This document shows, one piece after another, positions 26,901 through 34,532 of a stretch of 64,000 bases of DNA. Each line of letters starts with the position of its first letter. The first letter of the stretch is position 1. This stretch comes from Mucilaginibacter sp. OK098 (GTDB lineage Bacteria > Bacteroidota > Bacteroidia > Sphingobacteriales > Sphingobacteriaceae). The notes under the pieces are model-generated. The model was given only the letters and a program-made list of their open reading frames with translations, searched no databases and was not told where the DNA came from. The translations under genes were made by a program, and so were the position numbers. The stretch spans positions 62,001 to 126,000 of the forward strand of contig NZ_FRCM01000009.1 of the NCBI RefSeq assembly GCF_900142915.1. Reading direction: 5' to 3'.

Positions 26901-27270
26901 TAACTATAAGTTGCCCAAACTCCGAGGAATGGCTAAGCTCGTTCAGCACTTCGGCACGGGCCAAAACATTGCTGCTGTCGGGCTGAGTAAATTCAAATGG
27001 TTTTCGGTATGATGAGGGGAAAAGTAAAACCTCCTTGCCGGTAAGGCTCTCCAGGTCGGCCTGGAAATACCCGGCTTCTTCACGGTCGGGCAGCACAAAA
27101 ACCATGTGCTTATGCTGCAAAAAATACAAAGCTACCGCAATGGCCGCATCACTTGATCCGACTAAACCTCGCAGCTGAGCTCTTGGGTTTTTTGAAGCGT
27201 TAAGCGCTTGTGCCAATGCTGTTACCCGTTCATCAGCTTTGTATCTTTCTAAAATATCACGGATGTTCAA
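23917..27270 (-). CDS. mfd: Transcription-repair coupling factor
   Basis: Mfd is an ATP-driven translocase that removes stalled RNA polymerase and recruits UvrA. The product is 1117 residues with the full layout: a UvrB-like N-terminal part, the CarD-like RNA-polymerase-interacting domain (GDYVTHIDHGIGKYAGLEKV, about residues 438-457), Walker A GDVGFGKTEVA near 590, the DEEQ box near 688, TATPIPRTL, QMRGRVGRS, and the C-terminal TRCF domain. The frame opens with TTG at 27270, 7 nt after a TATATTTG element. No in-frame ATG is better placed. It is a single gene. Confidence 0.96.
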   Translation of the reverse strand: MNIRDILERYKADERVTALAQALNASKNPRAQLRGLVGSSDAAIAVALYFLQHKHMVFVLPDREEAGYFQADLESLTGKEVLLFPSSYRKPFEFTQPDSSNVLARAEVLNELSHSSEFGQLIVTYPEALAEKVIDRASLEKNTLEISVNNKLGIDFINEFLVEYDFDRVDFVYEPGQFSIRGGIVDIFSFSHELPYRVEFFGDLIESIRTFEIESQLSVEQVKSITIVPNVQSKFLTESNISLLEYVEPDTQIWIKDVQFTLDIIQSGYKKATALWKALSADEKNQNPDWIDPKFSFTDEKLIADQLHDFPLVEFGKQFFYQTDLKFNFEMRPQPSFNKDFSLLIHNFKANEAEKIENFILTDSARQVERLYAILDDLDKTVKFTPISISIREGFVDKEQHLACYTDHQIFDRYYKYKLKKGYQRSQAITLKELRELKAGDYVTHIDHGIGKYAGLEKVEVNGKMQEMIRLVYADNDLLYVNINSLNRISKYSGKEGAVPRMNKLGTDTWEKLKKTTKKKVKDIARDLIKLYAIRKTQVGNAFSPDSYLQTELEASFIYEDTPDQEKATSDLKKDMESPHPMDRLICGDVGFGKTEVAIRAAFKAVADSKQVAILVPTTILAAQHYKTFSDRLKGFPANIDYVNRFKSSKQIKETLEKLKEGKVDIIIGTHRLVSKDVKFKDLGLMIIDEEQKFGVSTKEKLKQMRANVDTLTLTATPIPRTLHFSLMGARDLSIISTPPPNRQPVVTELHVFNDTLIKEAVEHEIDRGGQIFFIHNRVADLPQLGGMIHKLVPKARIGIAHGQLEGDALEDVMLKFVNHEYDVLVATTIIEAGLDIPNANTIIINYAHMFGLSDLHQMRGRVGRSNKKAYCYLLSPPLSTLTSEARKRLSAIEEFSDLGSGFNVAMRDLDIRGSGNLLGAEQSGFIAEIGFEMYHKILDEAIQELKEDEFKGVFPDDKPRPFISFTQIDTDQEILIPDEYVTSIAERYNLYTELSKLENEVTLQAFQQQLHDRFGPIPPQVNDLLNTMRLQWLGKSIGFEKISLKKNVLRGYFLTNQQSPYFETEAFRNVLNFVQANPRRTNLKEVKNTLRLSIEGVHSIDQAVVLLSDIGEVVGV

Positions 27271-27277
27271 ACTGCCG

Positions 27278-27285
27278 CAAATATA
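27278..27285 (-). promoter_or_regulatory. -7 element of mfd
   Basis: TATATTTG on the minus strand matches TAnnTTTG. The start codon lies 7 nt downstream, so the transcript may be nearly leaderless. A matching -33 element is not evident. Confidence 0.45.
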
Positions 27286-27382
27286 TGCAAAAAAGGCTTT
27301 TTAATTTGACCCTGGTAAAACATGAAAAATTATCGCAAACAATATTGCAGTATAATTACTTTAATTAGTAAATTTATGTATG

Positions 27383-27452
27383 AATCAGAGATTAGATGTC
27401 AGAGACCGGAGATTAGGTAACTAACCTCTGATCTCCGGCCACTGACCTCTCC
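27383..27452. repeat. Inverted repeat of CAGAGATTAGATGTCAGAG words
   Basis: AGATGTCAGAGACCGGAGAT and following bases at the left pair with ATCTCCGGCCACTGACCTCT at the right. It lies upstream of the DUF4199-like gene in the divergent gap with mfd. Confidence 0.75.
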
Positions 27453-27477
27453 AACAAACCAACCAAAACCATAAACT

Positions 27478-27885
27478 ATGAAGAATGCAATTATTTCCGG
27501 CCTTTTTATTGGTGTTTTAAGCGGCACATGGATGTTTGTTATGCATGCGCTTGGCTATTCGCCGCAAAGCAGCACCCTTGCGCCTATTGAATATGTATCG
27601 GTATTTATCCCCCTCATAGTGTTATACTTCGGCGTGCGCAGTTACCGTGCCCATGAATGCGGCGGGCATATGGGCTTTTTAGAGGCCCTGATGCAATGCT
27701 TTAAGATTTTAATTGTCGGCGGCATAATAACGGTTGCTGCGTCAATAATTTTTATAGATGAGTTTGCCAAAGAAAGTAACCTTATGGATTTTTCGAGCCG
27801 CATTTTCGGCGCGTTATTATTGGGGATCCTGTTTTCATTAGGCATCTCGGTATTGTTAACCACCAAACCCAATAAGGTTGATTAA
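27478..27885 (+). CDS. DUF4199 family membrane protein
   Basis: The product is 135 residues with four predicted transmembrane helices. The arrangement (IISGLFIGVLSGTWMF, YISVFIPL-like helix 2, GFLEALMQCFKILIVGGII, then a C-terminal helix) fits DUF4199, a small inner-membrane family of Bacteroidota with unknown function. The gene overlaps the next by 8 nt, so the two are translationally coupled. Confidence 0.75.
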   Translation: MKNAIISGLFIGVLSGTWMFVMHALGYSPQSSTLAPIEYVSVFIPLIVLYFGVRSYRAHECGGHMGFLEALMQCFKILIVGGIITVAASIIFIDEFAKESNLMDFSSRIFGALLLGILFSLGISVLLTTKPNKVD

Positions 27886-28192
27886 AACAATATTTGCCAA
27901 ATACTTTGAGCTTGCTTTTTGGATAGCCGGCCTGGTATCGTTGGCATTAACCAACTCGGATAATCAATCGCATTTTTCCTTATGTCCGCTAAAAATGCTG
28001 GGCATAACCTGGTGCCCCGGTTGCGGACTGGGGCATTCTATCTCATTTTTATTTCATGGCGATATTAAAAGCTCCCTGCATGCGCACTGGCTGGGTATCC
28101 CGGCTTTGATAGTTATTTTATATCGTATTTATGTTTTAGGGAGGATGAGGCTGTTACCTGCCTTTCCCGGAAAAACATCCCCGGCAGAATAA
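27878..28192 (+). CDS. DUF2752 family membrane protein
   Basis: The product is 104 residues with two or three membrane helices. The DUF2752 hallmark is clear: a CPLKMLGITWCPGCGLGHS block with three cysteines, followed by SFLFHGDIKSSLHAHWLGIP. The cysteine cluster suggests metal binding, but the role is unknown. The only usable start is TTG at 27878, inside the end of the DUF4199 gene, which implies translational coupling. Confidence 0.85.
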   Translation: MIKTIFAKYFELAFWIAGLVSLALTNSDNQSHFSLCPLKMLGITWCPGCGLGHSISFLFHGDIKSSLHAHWLGIPALIVILYRIYVLGRMRLLPAFPGKTSPAE

Positions 28193-28227
28193 TAACATAC
28201 AGATTTATTCTTTACCAGTGGATGCAA

Positions 28228-28433
28228 CATGTCATTAAGTTAAAGGAACATTGGCTATAAACTAACCACATAGCAATGTACAATAGCCCTACCTAAATCC
28301 TCCCCGGCTGGGAGGACTTGAAAAAAATAAACGCAGGCGAAGCCAAAGTCTCCCCTACCGGGGGAGATTTAGAGGGGGCTAAAAGGCTTTTGGGGAGAAT
28401 CACGTTTGTGATATCCCTTAACTTAATGACATG
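28228..28433. repeat. Nested inverted repeats, two families
   Basis: The outer arms are CATGTCATTAAGTTAAAGG (28228-28246) and CCTTAACTTAATGACATG (28416-28433). An inner pair, AAATCCTCCCCGGCTGGGAG (28296-28315) and CTCCCCTACCGGGGGAGATT (about 28352-28371), is a different word family. The rest of the 389-bp gap before the TM2 gene shows nothing else I can name. Confidence 0.8.
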
Positions 28434-28581
28434 AGGGCTATGTTGTTTAGAGGAGTCTTCACCGCCCTAATCACCTGTTTTGCCGACAACTTTAAATAAT
28501 CAGCCAACTTTGCATTGCCAAAAATTTAATTCTATCTTAGTTTTATATCACAATAAAAAATCACTTTAAAAAATTAAGACA

Positions 28582-28944
28582 ATGGACATGTATCAAAATC
28601 CTCACATGGCGTTTCCCGGGATAACACCAGAGGAAATGGGTTTCTTACAACAGGGAACTGCAGACCTTGATGAAGAGCAGAAAAAATATTTTTATATGGT
28701 TTATTCCAGCAAAAGAAAAAATCCGCAGGACCTGTTATTATTTACGCTGTTGGGCTTTGTAGTTGTTGCCGGCGTTCAAAGGTTTGTTATAGGGCAGGTG
28801 GGCATGGGCCTTTTATACCTGTTTACCGGTGGTTTTTGTTTGATTGGGACCATAGTTGACCTTATCAATAATAAAACCCTTGCGAACGACTTTAACAGGC
28901 AAATGGCCTATGAAAGCTATCAAATGGCAAAAATGAGAAGCTAA
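28582..28944 (+). CDS. TM2 domain-containing protein
   Basis: The product is 120 residues. A soluble N-terminal part (residues 1-50, acidic with DLDEEQKKYF) precedes a TM2 domain of two short helices joined by a tight turn (LLLFTLLGFVVVAGVQRFVI and GMGLLYLFTGGFCLIGTIVD). The usual TM2 pattern of G...RFYlG then G..kl...G......iD.i is recognisable. Function is unknown. It is monocistronic, with a strong terminator. Confidence 0.85.
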   Translation: MDMYQNPHMAFPGITPEEMGFLQQGTADLDEEQKKYFYMVYSSKRKNPQDLLLFTLLGFVVVAGVQRFVIGQVGMGLLYLFTGGFCLIGTIVDLINNKTLANDFNRQMAYESYQMAKMRS

Positions 28945-28962
28945 AAAAGTTAATCCCTTTAT

Positions 28963-29035
28963 AAAAGATTAAAACGGGCGTAAGCATTGGCAAAATTGCC
29001 AAAGAAAATATTACCTGCCGTTTTAATCTTTTTTT
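28963..29035 (+). terminator. Terminator of the TM2 gene
   Basis: AAAGATTAAAACGG near 28965 and CCGTTTTAATCTTT near 29018 are perfectly complementary over 14 bp. A run of T follows. The loop contains a second small hairpin, TTGGCAAAATTGCCAA. Confidence 0.9.
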
Positions 29036-29120
29036 ATGGAATTTCAATTTTAAGAAGGGATATTAACGTGTACGAATGGGTTGGGTCAAATTAATGCATG
29101 TAATTTATATTCAAAAATTG

Positions 29121-29160
29121 AATTCGTGAAATTCGAATCAATTCGTGAAATTCGTGTCAA
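29121..29160. repeat. AATTCGTGAAATTCG short direct repeat
   Basis: AATTCGTGAAATTCG occurs twice in tandem (near 29121 and 29140), ending two bases before the nif3-like ATG. It is another low-complexity intergenic word family. Confidence 0.7.
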
Positions 29161-29162
29161 TT

Positions 29163-30260
29163 ATGAAATTATCCCAACTCACCACCTATCTCGAAAGCCT
29201 TGCCCCCCTGGCTTACCAGGAAGATTATGATAATGCCGGACTGATAGTTGGCCAACCGGAGCAGGAGATCTACCAGGCGCTCATCTCGCTTGATTGTACC
29301 GAAGCCGTGGTTGATGAAGCTATTGCTACCAATTGCCAGGTAATAGTTTCGCATCATCCTATCGTTTTTCGCGGGTTAAAAAAATTCAACGGCAAAACCT
29401 ATGTGGAGCGAGTGGTTGAAAAAGCCATTCGCAACAACATTGCTATCTACGCCATTCACACCAACCTGGATAACATAATGGCAGGTGTTAATGCAAAGAT
29501 CTGCGAAACACTTGGCCTAAAAAATTGCCGCATCCTGGCGCCTAAACATAATTTACTAAAAAAGCTGGTTACTTATGTACCGCAGAGCCATGCAGACGAG
29601 GTCCGCAATGCCCTGTTTAGTGCCGGTGCGGGCAACATTGGCAATTACAGCGAAACCAGCTTTAATACCGATGGTATCGGTACGTTTAAAGGAAACGACA
29701 ATACCAACCCTTATGTGGGCGAGCCCGGCAAACGCCACCTGGAAAATGAGGTGCGCATTGAAACCATTTATCCCGCCATACTGGAAAGTAAGATTTTGAT
29801 GGCCCTGGTTTTGGCCCATCCTTATGAAGAGGTTGCTTATGATCTTTATAATCTTACCAACCAAAATCAGCAGGTAGGTTCGGGAATGATAGGGGAATTG
29901 GAAACATCGCTTGATGAAGAGTCATTTTTATATCATATAAAAGAAAAAATGCACTGCCATGTAATAAGGCATACTGCGCATACCGGGAAGCACGTTAAAA
30001 AGGTGGCGGTTTGCGGTGGTGCCGGCGGCTTTTTATTAAAGCAGGCCATAGCCGCCGGGGCCGATATTTTTATAACTGCTGATTATAAATATCACGAGTT
30101 TTTTGATGCCGACGGAAAGATCCTGATTGCCGACATCGGACATTTTGAAAGTGAGCAATTTACGCAGCAATTATTGTATGAAATTATTACAAAAAAATTT
30201 ACTAACTTTGCCGTCCGTTTAACAGAAGTAAATACAAACCCCGTCAAATATTTTATTTAA
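29163..30260 (+). CDS. Nif3-like dinuclear metal-centre protein
   Basis: The product is 365 residues from the ATG at 29163. Nif3/YqfO proteins form hexameric rings with a dinuclear metal site; they are sometimes annotated as GTP cyclohydrolase I type 2, but the true reaction is uncertain. The metal-binding motif is at VSHHPIVFRGLKK, with NLDNIMAGVN and, at the end, ADIGHFESEQ. The middle insertion (about residues 130-235) is the YqfO/CutA-like domain seen in long family members. It overlaps the zinc-ribbon gene by 1 nt (TAATG), a conserved pairing in Bacteroidota. Confidence 0.93.
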   Translation: MKLSQLTTYLESLAPLAYQEDYDNAGLIVGQPEQEIYQALISLDCTEAVVDEAIATNCQVIVSHHPIVFRGLKKFNGKTYVERVVEKAIRNNIAIYAIHTNLDNIMAGVNAKICETLGLKNCRILAPKHNLLKKLVTYVPQSHADEVRNALFSAGAGNIGNYSETSFNTDGIGTFKGNDNTNPYVGEPGKRHLENEVRIETIYPAILESKILMALVLAHPYEEVAYDLYNLTNQNQQVGSGMIGELETSLDEESFLYHIKEKMHCHVIRHTAHTGKHVKKVAVCGGAGGFLLKQAIAAGADIFITADYKYHEFFDADGKILIADIGHFESEQFTQQLLYEIITKKFTNFAVRLTEVNTNPVKYFI

Positions 30261-31003
30261 TGGAACAAACCGTAGAACAAAAGCTTAAAGCTTTATACGA
30301 ACTACAAACTATCCACACCAAAATTGATAAAATTCGCCAGGTTAGAGGTGAATTACCTATGGAGGTTGCCGACCTTGAAGATGATGTTGCAGGTCTTGAA
30401 ACCCGTATACAAAAAATTAAAGCCGAGCTGGATGATTTGGAAGATGATATAGTTACCCGCAAAAACCTGATAAAGGATGCGCAGGCTAATATCAAAAAAT
30501 ACGAAACCCAGCTTAACGAGGTTAAAAATAACCGCGAGTTTGAGGCTATTTCAAAAGAAGTTGAAATACAGGGATTAGATATACAGGTAAGTGAGAAAAA
30601 AATCAGGGAGTATGGTTTTGAAATAGCTTCAAAAACCGCTATCTATGAAAAAGCCCTTGCCGACCTTGAAGCACGTAAAAGTGACCTTGACGCTAAAAAA
30701 GCCGAATTAGGTACTATTACTGCTGAAACGCAGAAAGAGGAAAACGAGTTAACTGTACTTGCTGATAAAGCAACAGTTAACATTGATGAGCGTTTACTGA
30801 TAGCTTATAGCCGCCTGCGCCAGAATGCAAAAAATGGCCTTGCAGTTGTAACCATTCAGCGCGATTCATGTTCAGGATGCTTTAACCAGATCCCGCCTCA
30901 GCGCCAGTCAGATATCCGTCAGCGTAAAAAGATCATCGTTTGCGAACATTGCGGCCGTATTTTGGTTGACGAGCAAATGGCTTTAGAAGCAGAAACTGTT
31001 TAA
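30260..31003 (+). CDS. Coiled-coil zinc-ribbon protein (DUF164/CdsZ-like)
   Basis: The product is 247 residues. Residues 1-170 form a long antiparallel coiled coil rich in Glu, Lys and Leu. The C-terminus is a C4 zinc ribbon with CSGC and CEHC pairs separated by about 22 residues (near 203-230). This architecture matches the family formerly called DUF164, which includes CdsZ. A role in RNA or ribosome-associated functions has been proposed for relatives but is not visible here. It is translationally coupled to the Nif3-like gene and followed by a terminator. Confidence 0.9.
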   Translation: MEQTVEQKLKALYELQTIHTKIDKIRQVRGELPMEVADLEDDVAGLETRIQKIKAELDDLEDDIVTRKNLIKDAQANIKKYETQLNEVKNNREFEAISKEVEIQGLDIQVSEKKIREYGFEIASKTAIYEKALADLEARKSDLDAKKAELGTITAETQKEENELTVLADKATVNIDERLLIAYSRLRQNAKNGLAVVTIQRDSCSGCFNQIPPQRQSDIRQRKKIIVCEHCGRILVDEQMALEAETV

Positions 31004-31041
31004 GCCCCCAGCTCCCTGAAGGGGAGTGGAGATAAGATTAT

Positions 31042-31072
31042 AAAAGGCACTCATTATTGGGTGCCTTTTTTG
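31042..31072 (+). terminator. Terminator of the nif3-zinc ribbon pair
   Basis: AAAAGGCACTC and GGGTGCCTTTT form a stem around a short loop, followed by a T-run. It lies about 40 bp after the stop. Confidence 0.9.
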
Positions 31073-31080
31073 TGTTCTGT

Positions 31081-31193
31081 TGTCATTGCGAGGTACGAAG
31101 CAACCGCACGCAGTACACAACCGCGAGTGCAAACTCTACGCCTTCTATTCGCTCTGTATAGCATACGATTGCCACGCTGCGCTCGCAATGACA
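31081..31193. repeat. TGTCATTGCGAG element, copy B
   Basis: This 113-bp element has the same 12-bp ends as copy A (23788-23901) but lies in the opposite orientation relative to its inner sequence (GTACGAAGCAACC is near the left end here). The frame beginning MSLRGTKQ is an artefact of the repeat. Confidence 0.9.
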
Positions 31194-31227
31194 ATCGTTA
31201 GGAATCGTATCTTTGGAAAACATCACA

Positions 31228-31617
31228 ATGCGAAAGTCACACCTAGCTTATTTCACACTCATCCTCACCATCATTATTCTGGGCCTGCTATCCCGTCATA
31301 TAAACGGCAGCCCTCTATTTATTGGTGATATTTTATGGGGATTGATGGTTTACTTTATAGTAAGGTTCATGTTAATCAACCAAAGTATAAAATGGGTTAG
31401 CATTGCAAGCCTGTTGTTTTGCTATTCGATAGAGTTCAGCCAGCTTTACCAGGCTACATGGATCAATAGCATCAGGCACACGGTAATTGGCGGATTAATA
31501 TTAGGCGAAACATTTGTTTGGGGCGATTTGCTTTGTTATACCGTTGGGGTAGGGATTGGAATGTTAGTCAACAGATGGTTAGATAAGCGCGGATCCGGTC
31601 ACCCGGATCTATCGTAG
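31228..31617 (+). CDS. DUF2809 family membrane protein
   Basis: The product is 129 residues from the ATG at 31228, with four membrane helices. The DUF2809 pattern is visible: GLLSRH near the N-terminus, GDILWGLMVYFIVRF, EFSQLYQATWINSIRHT, then WGDLLCYTVGVGIG. Function is unknown. A TATCTTTG -7 element at 31208-31215 precedes the ATG by 12 nt and makes the alternative TTG start at 31213 unlikely. The gene lies between two large repeats. Confidence 0.85.
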   Translation: MRKSHLAYFTLILTIIILGLLSRHINGSPLFIGDILWGLMVYFIVRFMLINQSIKWVSIASLLFCYSIEFSQLYQATWINSIRHTVIGGLILGETFVWGDLLCYTVGVGIGMLVNRWLDKRGSGHPDLS

Positions 31618-31932
31618 AGGTTTCGTACCTACGGCACGGACATCTCTCGGATTCTTTTTTCTACCAATATTTGACCCCGATGGGGTCGTCTTTAGACTGG
31701 TGGTCGAACATTTTCCGGAGTTCCTGCCTACAGAACAGATTTCCCCCGAATCCTTTTTTACGAGTATTTAACCCTGATAGGATAGGCTTTGCATAAGTAA
31801 CCTAGCGTTTTCTAACAGCTTTTCCGCTCACCCCCCCCCCAATAAATCATCCAAAATGGCACCATAGGTGCCCAATATTGGTAGAAAAAACAATTAATAA
31901 TATATAGCGTGCCATAGGTACGAAACCTATAA
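31614..31932. repeat. Long inverted repeat with nested palindromes
   Basis: GTAGAGGTTTCGTACCTACG through TTTTTTCTACCAATATTT (31614-31672) pairs over nearly 60 bp with AATATTGGTAGAAAAAAC through GGTACGAAACCTATA (31873-31932). Between them lie GACCCCGATGGGGTC, a run of about ten C near 31831, and GGCACCATAGGTGCC. The left arm begins inside the DUF2809 stop region. No coding sequence is seen in this roughly 370-bp gap. Confidence 0.85.
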
Positions 31933-31986
31933 AAGCGATATACCCTATGCTAACCACTCACCTAATCAACCCAATCTAACCACTCA

Positions 31987-33057
31987 CTAAAACATACTCG
32001 TCTGCTTTCCATTCTTCGGCACAAATAAACTATAATCAAATTCAGGCATCTCTCTGTCGGCCATAAAGCGGTTACAGGCCATTTTAAACATTTGGTGAAT
32101 AGATTCTGCTATTTTTCCCTCGCCGCTCATCCGGCGGCCAAAATCACTGTCATTCAGCTTGCCGTCATGGCATGACTTTATCATATTCAAAACCTTTTCG
32201 GCCCTATCCGGGAAGGCCTTGTTTATCCAGTCGGTAAAAATCTCTCCTATACTACCATTCAGACGAACAATGGTAAAGCCGGCAGATAGTGCGCCCCTGT
32301 CGGCAGCCGCTTTTATAATTGCGGGCACCTCGTTGCTGTTAAGTCCGGGGATGATGGGTGCAGCCATTACCCTGCAAGGGATGCCCTTTTCTGTTAATTT
32401 TTGAATTACGGCCAGCCGTCCAGTAGCTGTTACTGTGCGCGGCTCCAGCTTTTGCCGCAGCTGTTCATTTAGTGATGTTATTGATACATTAACGTGTACT
32501 AATGACATTGCCGCTAACTCTGTAAGGATATCCAGGTCGCGCAATATCACGTTGTTTTTGGTGATGATGCTAACCGGGTTTTTATATTTAAGAAAAAGCT
32601 GTAAAAGCGACCGTGTTATTTTTAACCTGCGCTCAACAGGCTGGTAACAATCCGTATTGCCCGAAAGCAGAATGCATACGGGTTTGTAGTTTTTTTTATT
32701 AAAGTATTGTTCTAAAAGTTCGGGGGCGTTTCGCTTTACAATTATTTTGCGTTCAAAATCAAGGCCGGCGCTAAAGCCATAATATTCATGGGTGTTGCGG
32801 GCATAACAGTAAATGCAGCCGTGTTCACAACCCTGGTAGGGGTTTATAGAATACATATGGCTAAGGTCAGGACTGTTTGATTCGCTTACAATCTTTTTAG
32901 GGGTTTCTTCAAAAAGCTGGGTAGCGGTATTTTCAAGCAATGGCTCGTCAAGCCCCTCAATATGCTCTAATACGTACTTGTTCTTTAAAAACTTATTATG
33001 CGTATTTACCTGTGCGCCGCGCCCTTTAAAAAACTCCTCATTATCCTCATGTCCCAT
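31987..33057 (-). CDS. PA0069-type radical SAM protein
   Basis: The product is 356 residues. The radical SAM cluster motif CxxxCxxC appears as CEHGCIYCYAR (about residues 77-87) and coordinates a 4Fe-4S cluster for S-adenosylmethionine cleavage. The surrounding MYSINPYQGCEHGC and SGNTDCYQPVERRLKITR match the PA0069/SplB-like subfamily, whose substrate is not established. The single copy lies beside, but not overlapping, the two-component genes (30 bp gap to the regulator stop), so it may be transcribed first and read through. Confidence 0.92.
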   Translation of the reverse strand: MGHEDNEEFFKGRGAQVNTHNKFLKNKYVLEHIEGLDEPLLENTATQLFEETPKKIVSESNSPDLSHMYSINPYQGCEHGCIYCYARNTHEYYGFSAGLDFERKIIVKRNAPELLEQYFNKKNYKPVCILLSGNTDCYQPVERRLKITRSLLQLFLKYKNPVSIITKNNVILRDLDILTELAAMSLVHVNVSITSLNEQLRQKLEPRTVTATGRLAVIQKLTEKGIPCRVMAAPIIPGLNSNEVPAIIKAAADRGALSAGFTIVRLNGSIGEIFTDWINKAFPDRAEKVLNMIKSCHDGKLNDSDFGRRMSGEGKIAESIHQMFKMACNRFMADREMPEFDYSLFVPKNGKQTSMF

Positions 33058-33087
33058 GAAGACAAATTTGCTAATAATTTTAGCAAA

Positions 33088-33723
33088 TTACAACTCTATC
33101 AGCTTGTTTTTTATGGCGTATAACACAAGGCCGATCCGGCTTTTAACCCCTAACTTTTCAAATAACTGATCGCGATACCCATCAACAGTACGAATGCTGA
33201 TACACATTTGTGTAGCAATTTCTTTATACGTAAGCTCAGATGCGGCCAGCTTTATAAACTCAAGCTCGCGCATTTGTAAGGTAATCTGATCAAGCTGCTC
33301 ATTGAACGAATTAATTAACAGGCGGGTAACAAATTCGGGATAATAAACTTCGCCAACAGATACCTTTTGCAGGGCTTGTTCAAACTCATGCGGTTCCGAA
33401 TCTTTAAGCATATATCCTTTTGCACCAAACTTAAGCATGGTGAGCACCTTTTCCGGGTCTTCAAGCATTGATAAAACTATAATCCGGATTTCGGGATAAT
33501 TTTCTTTCAGCCATAATGCTGTTGATGTACCGTCCATCACTGGCATATGAATATCAAGCAATACAATATCGGGCTTTAGTTTTGAAGAAATTTTGCGCAC
33601 CATTTCCTCCCCGTTGCTTGCCTCAAAAAGTATGTTGAATCCTTTAAAATTATTAATTAATGATGCAATCCCGCTTCTGAAAAGGCGATGATCATCAACT
33701 AACGCGATCTGGATGGCTTCCAT
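33088..33723 (-). CDS. NarL/FixJ-type response regulator
   Basis: The product is 211 residues. The receiver domain has the acidic pair DD at residues 10-11, the phosphoacceptor Asp57 (DIVLLD), and a Lys in KGYMLKD. The C-terminal LuxR-type helix-turn-helix is LTYKEIATQMCISIRTVDGY and onward. It overlaps the kinase gene by 1 nt, so the pair is one signalling unit. Targets are unknown. It is the last gene of the four-gene minus-strand operon that begins at 35559. Confidence 0.95.
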   Translation of the reverse strand: MEAIQIALVDDHRLFRSGIASLINNFKGFNILFEASNGEEMVRKISSKLKPDIVLLDIHMPVMDGTSTALWLKENYPEIRIIVLSMLEDPEKVLTMLKFGAKGYMLKDSEPHEFEQALQKVSVGEVYYPEFVTRLLINSFNEQLDQITLQMRELEFIKLAASELTYKEIATQMCISIRTVDGYRDQLFEKLGVKSRIGLVLYAIKNKLIEL

Positions 33724-34532
33724 TAATTGTATATTCTTTGTTGTAAAAGGTTTAAGGTAATTTTAACACTACAGCCATTTCCCGGCGAACTCTTAATAGT
33801 TGCTACAGCTCCAATAACTGTTGCTCTGTTTTCAATATTTGTTAAACCAGAACCTGTATTATGGTCCAATGAATCAGTTAAAAAACCAGCTCCATCGTCT
33901 TCGACTGTTAAATTAAACATTTCGGGAACATATTGCAAGCTAATTTTTAAAAGGCTTGCACCTGAATGTTTAATGGCATTATTTAATGCTTCCTGAAAAA
34001 TACGGAAAAGCACTAATTCGCTTTGTTCTCCCAATGGATATATATCCCCTTGTACTAAAAGGCTTGCATTAATAATCCCGCTTTTGTTAAGTTTATTTAC
34101 TTCGTTTTCAATAGTTTTTACCAGGCCAAGCTTTGAAATATGTTCAAAGCTAAGGCTTTTGGAAAGATCGCGCAGGTCGGTAATTACCTGCGCGATCAAA
34201 TCCCGGTTTTCGTTTATCTTTACCTGCTGTGTGCTATCCACATTGCTTATCATTGCCAGGTTAAGCTTTACAAATGATAGTACCTGGTTAACATTATCAT
34301 GCAGCTCGCGGCTTACGTGAGCAAATGTTTGTTCCTGCATCTCTAAGCGGGCTTTAAGAAACTCCTGCCTAAAGTTTGCCTGCATAACATCGCGCTCTGT
34401 TTTATTTTGCCCCTGCCGTTTTTGGTATAACAATATAAAATAAATAATAAAACCCGTGAGGAATACAAAAAATACGGTTGTTGAAAAAATTACAACATAT
34501 AGTTCGCTGGCATTTGGAGCAACATTACCCAT
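33723..34532 (-). CDS. HisKA_3-type sensor histidine kinase
   Basis: The product is 269 residues. One transmembrane helix (about 11-37) is followed by a short linker and a HisKA_3 dimerisation domain with phosphoacceptor His78 in RELHDNVNQ. The ATPase domain has the N-box QEALNNAIKH and a G-box DDGAGF ... GSGLTNIENRA. There is no extracellular sensor domain, so the input is probably the seven-helix protein encoded just upstream, which it overlaps by 8 nt. Phosphotransfer to the adjacent NarL-type regulator is expected. Confidence 0.93.
   Translation of the reverse strand: MGNVAPNASELYVVIFSTTVFFVFLTGFIIYFILLYQKRQGQNKTERDVMQANFRQEFLKARLEMQEQTFAHVSRELHDNVNQVLSFVKLNLAMISNVDSTQQVKINENRDLIAQVITDLRDLSKSLSFEHISKLGLVKTIENEVNKLNKSGIINASLLVQGDIYPLGEQSELVLFRIFQEALNNAIKHSGASLLKISLQYVPEMFNLTVEDDGAGFLTDSLDHNTGSGLTNIENRATVIGAVATIKSSPGNGCSVKITLNLLQQRIYN

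Noticed and set aside
31080..31328. Frame beginning MSLRGTKQ
   Set aside because: It is translated from the TGTCATTGCGAG element, which yields the same peptide wherever it occurs.
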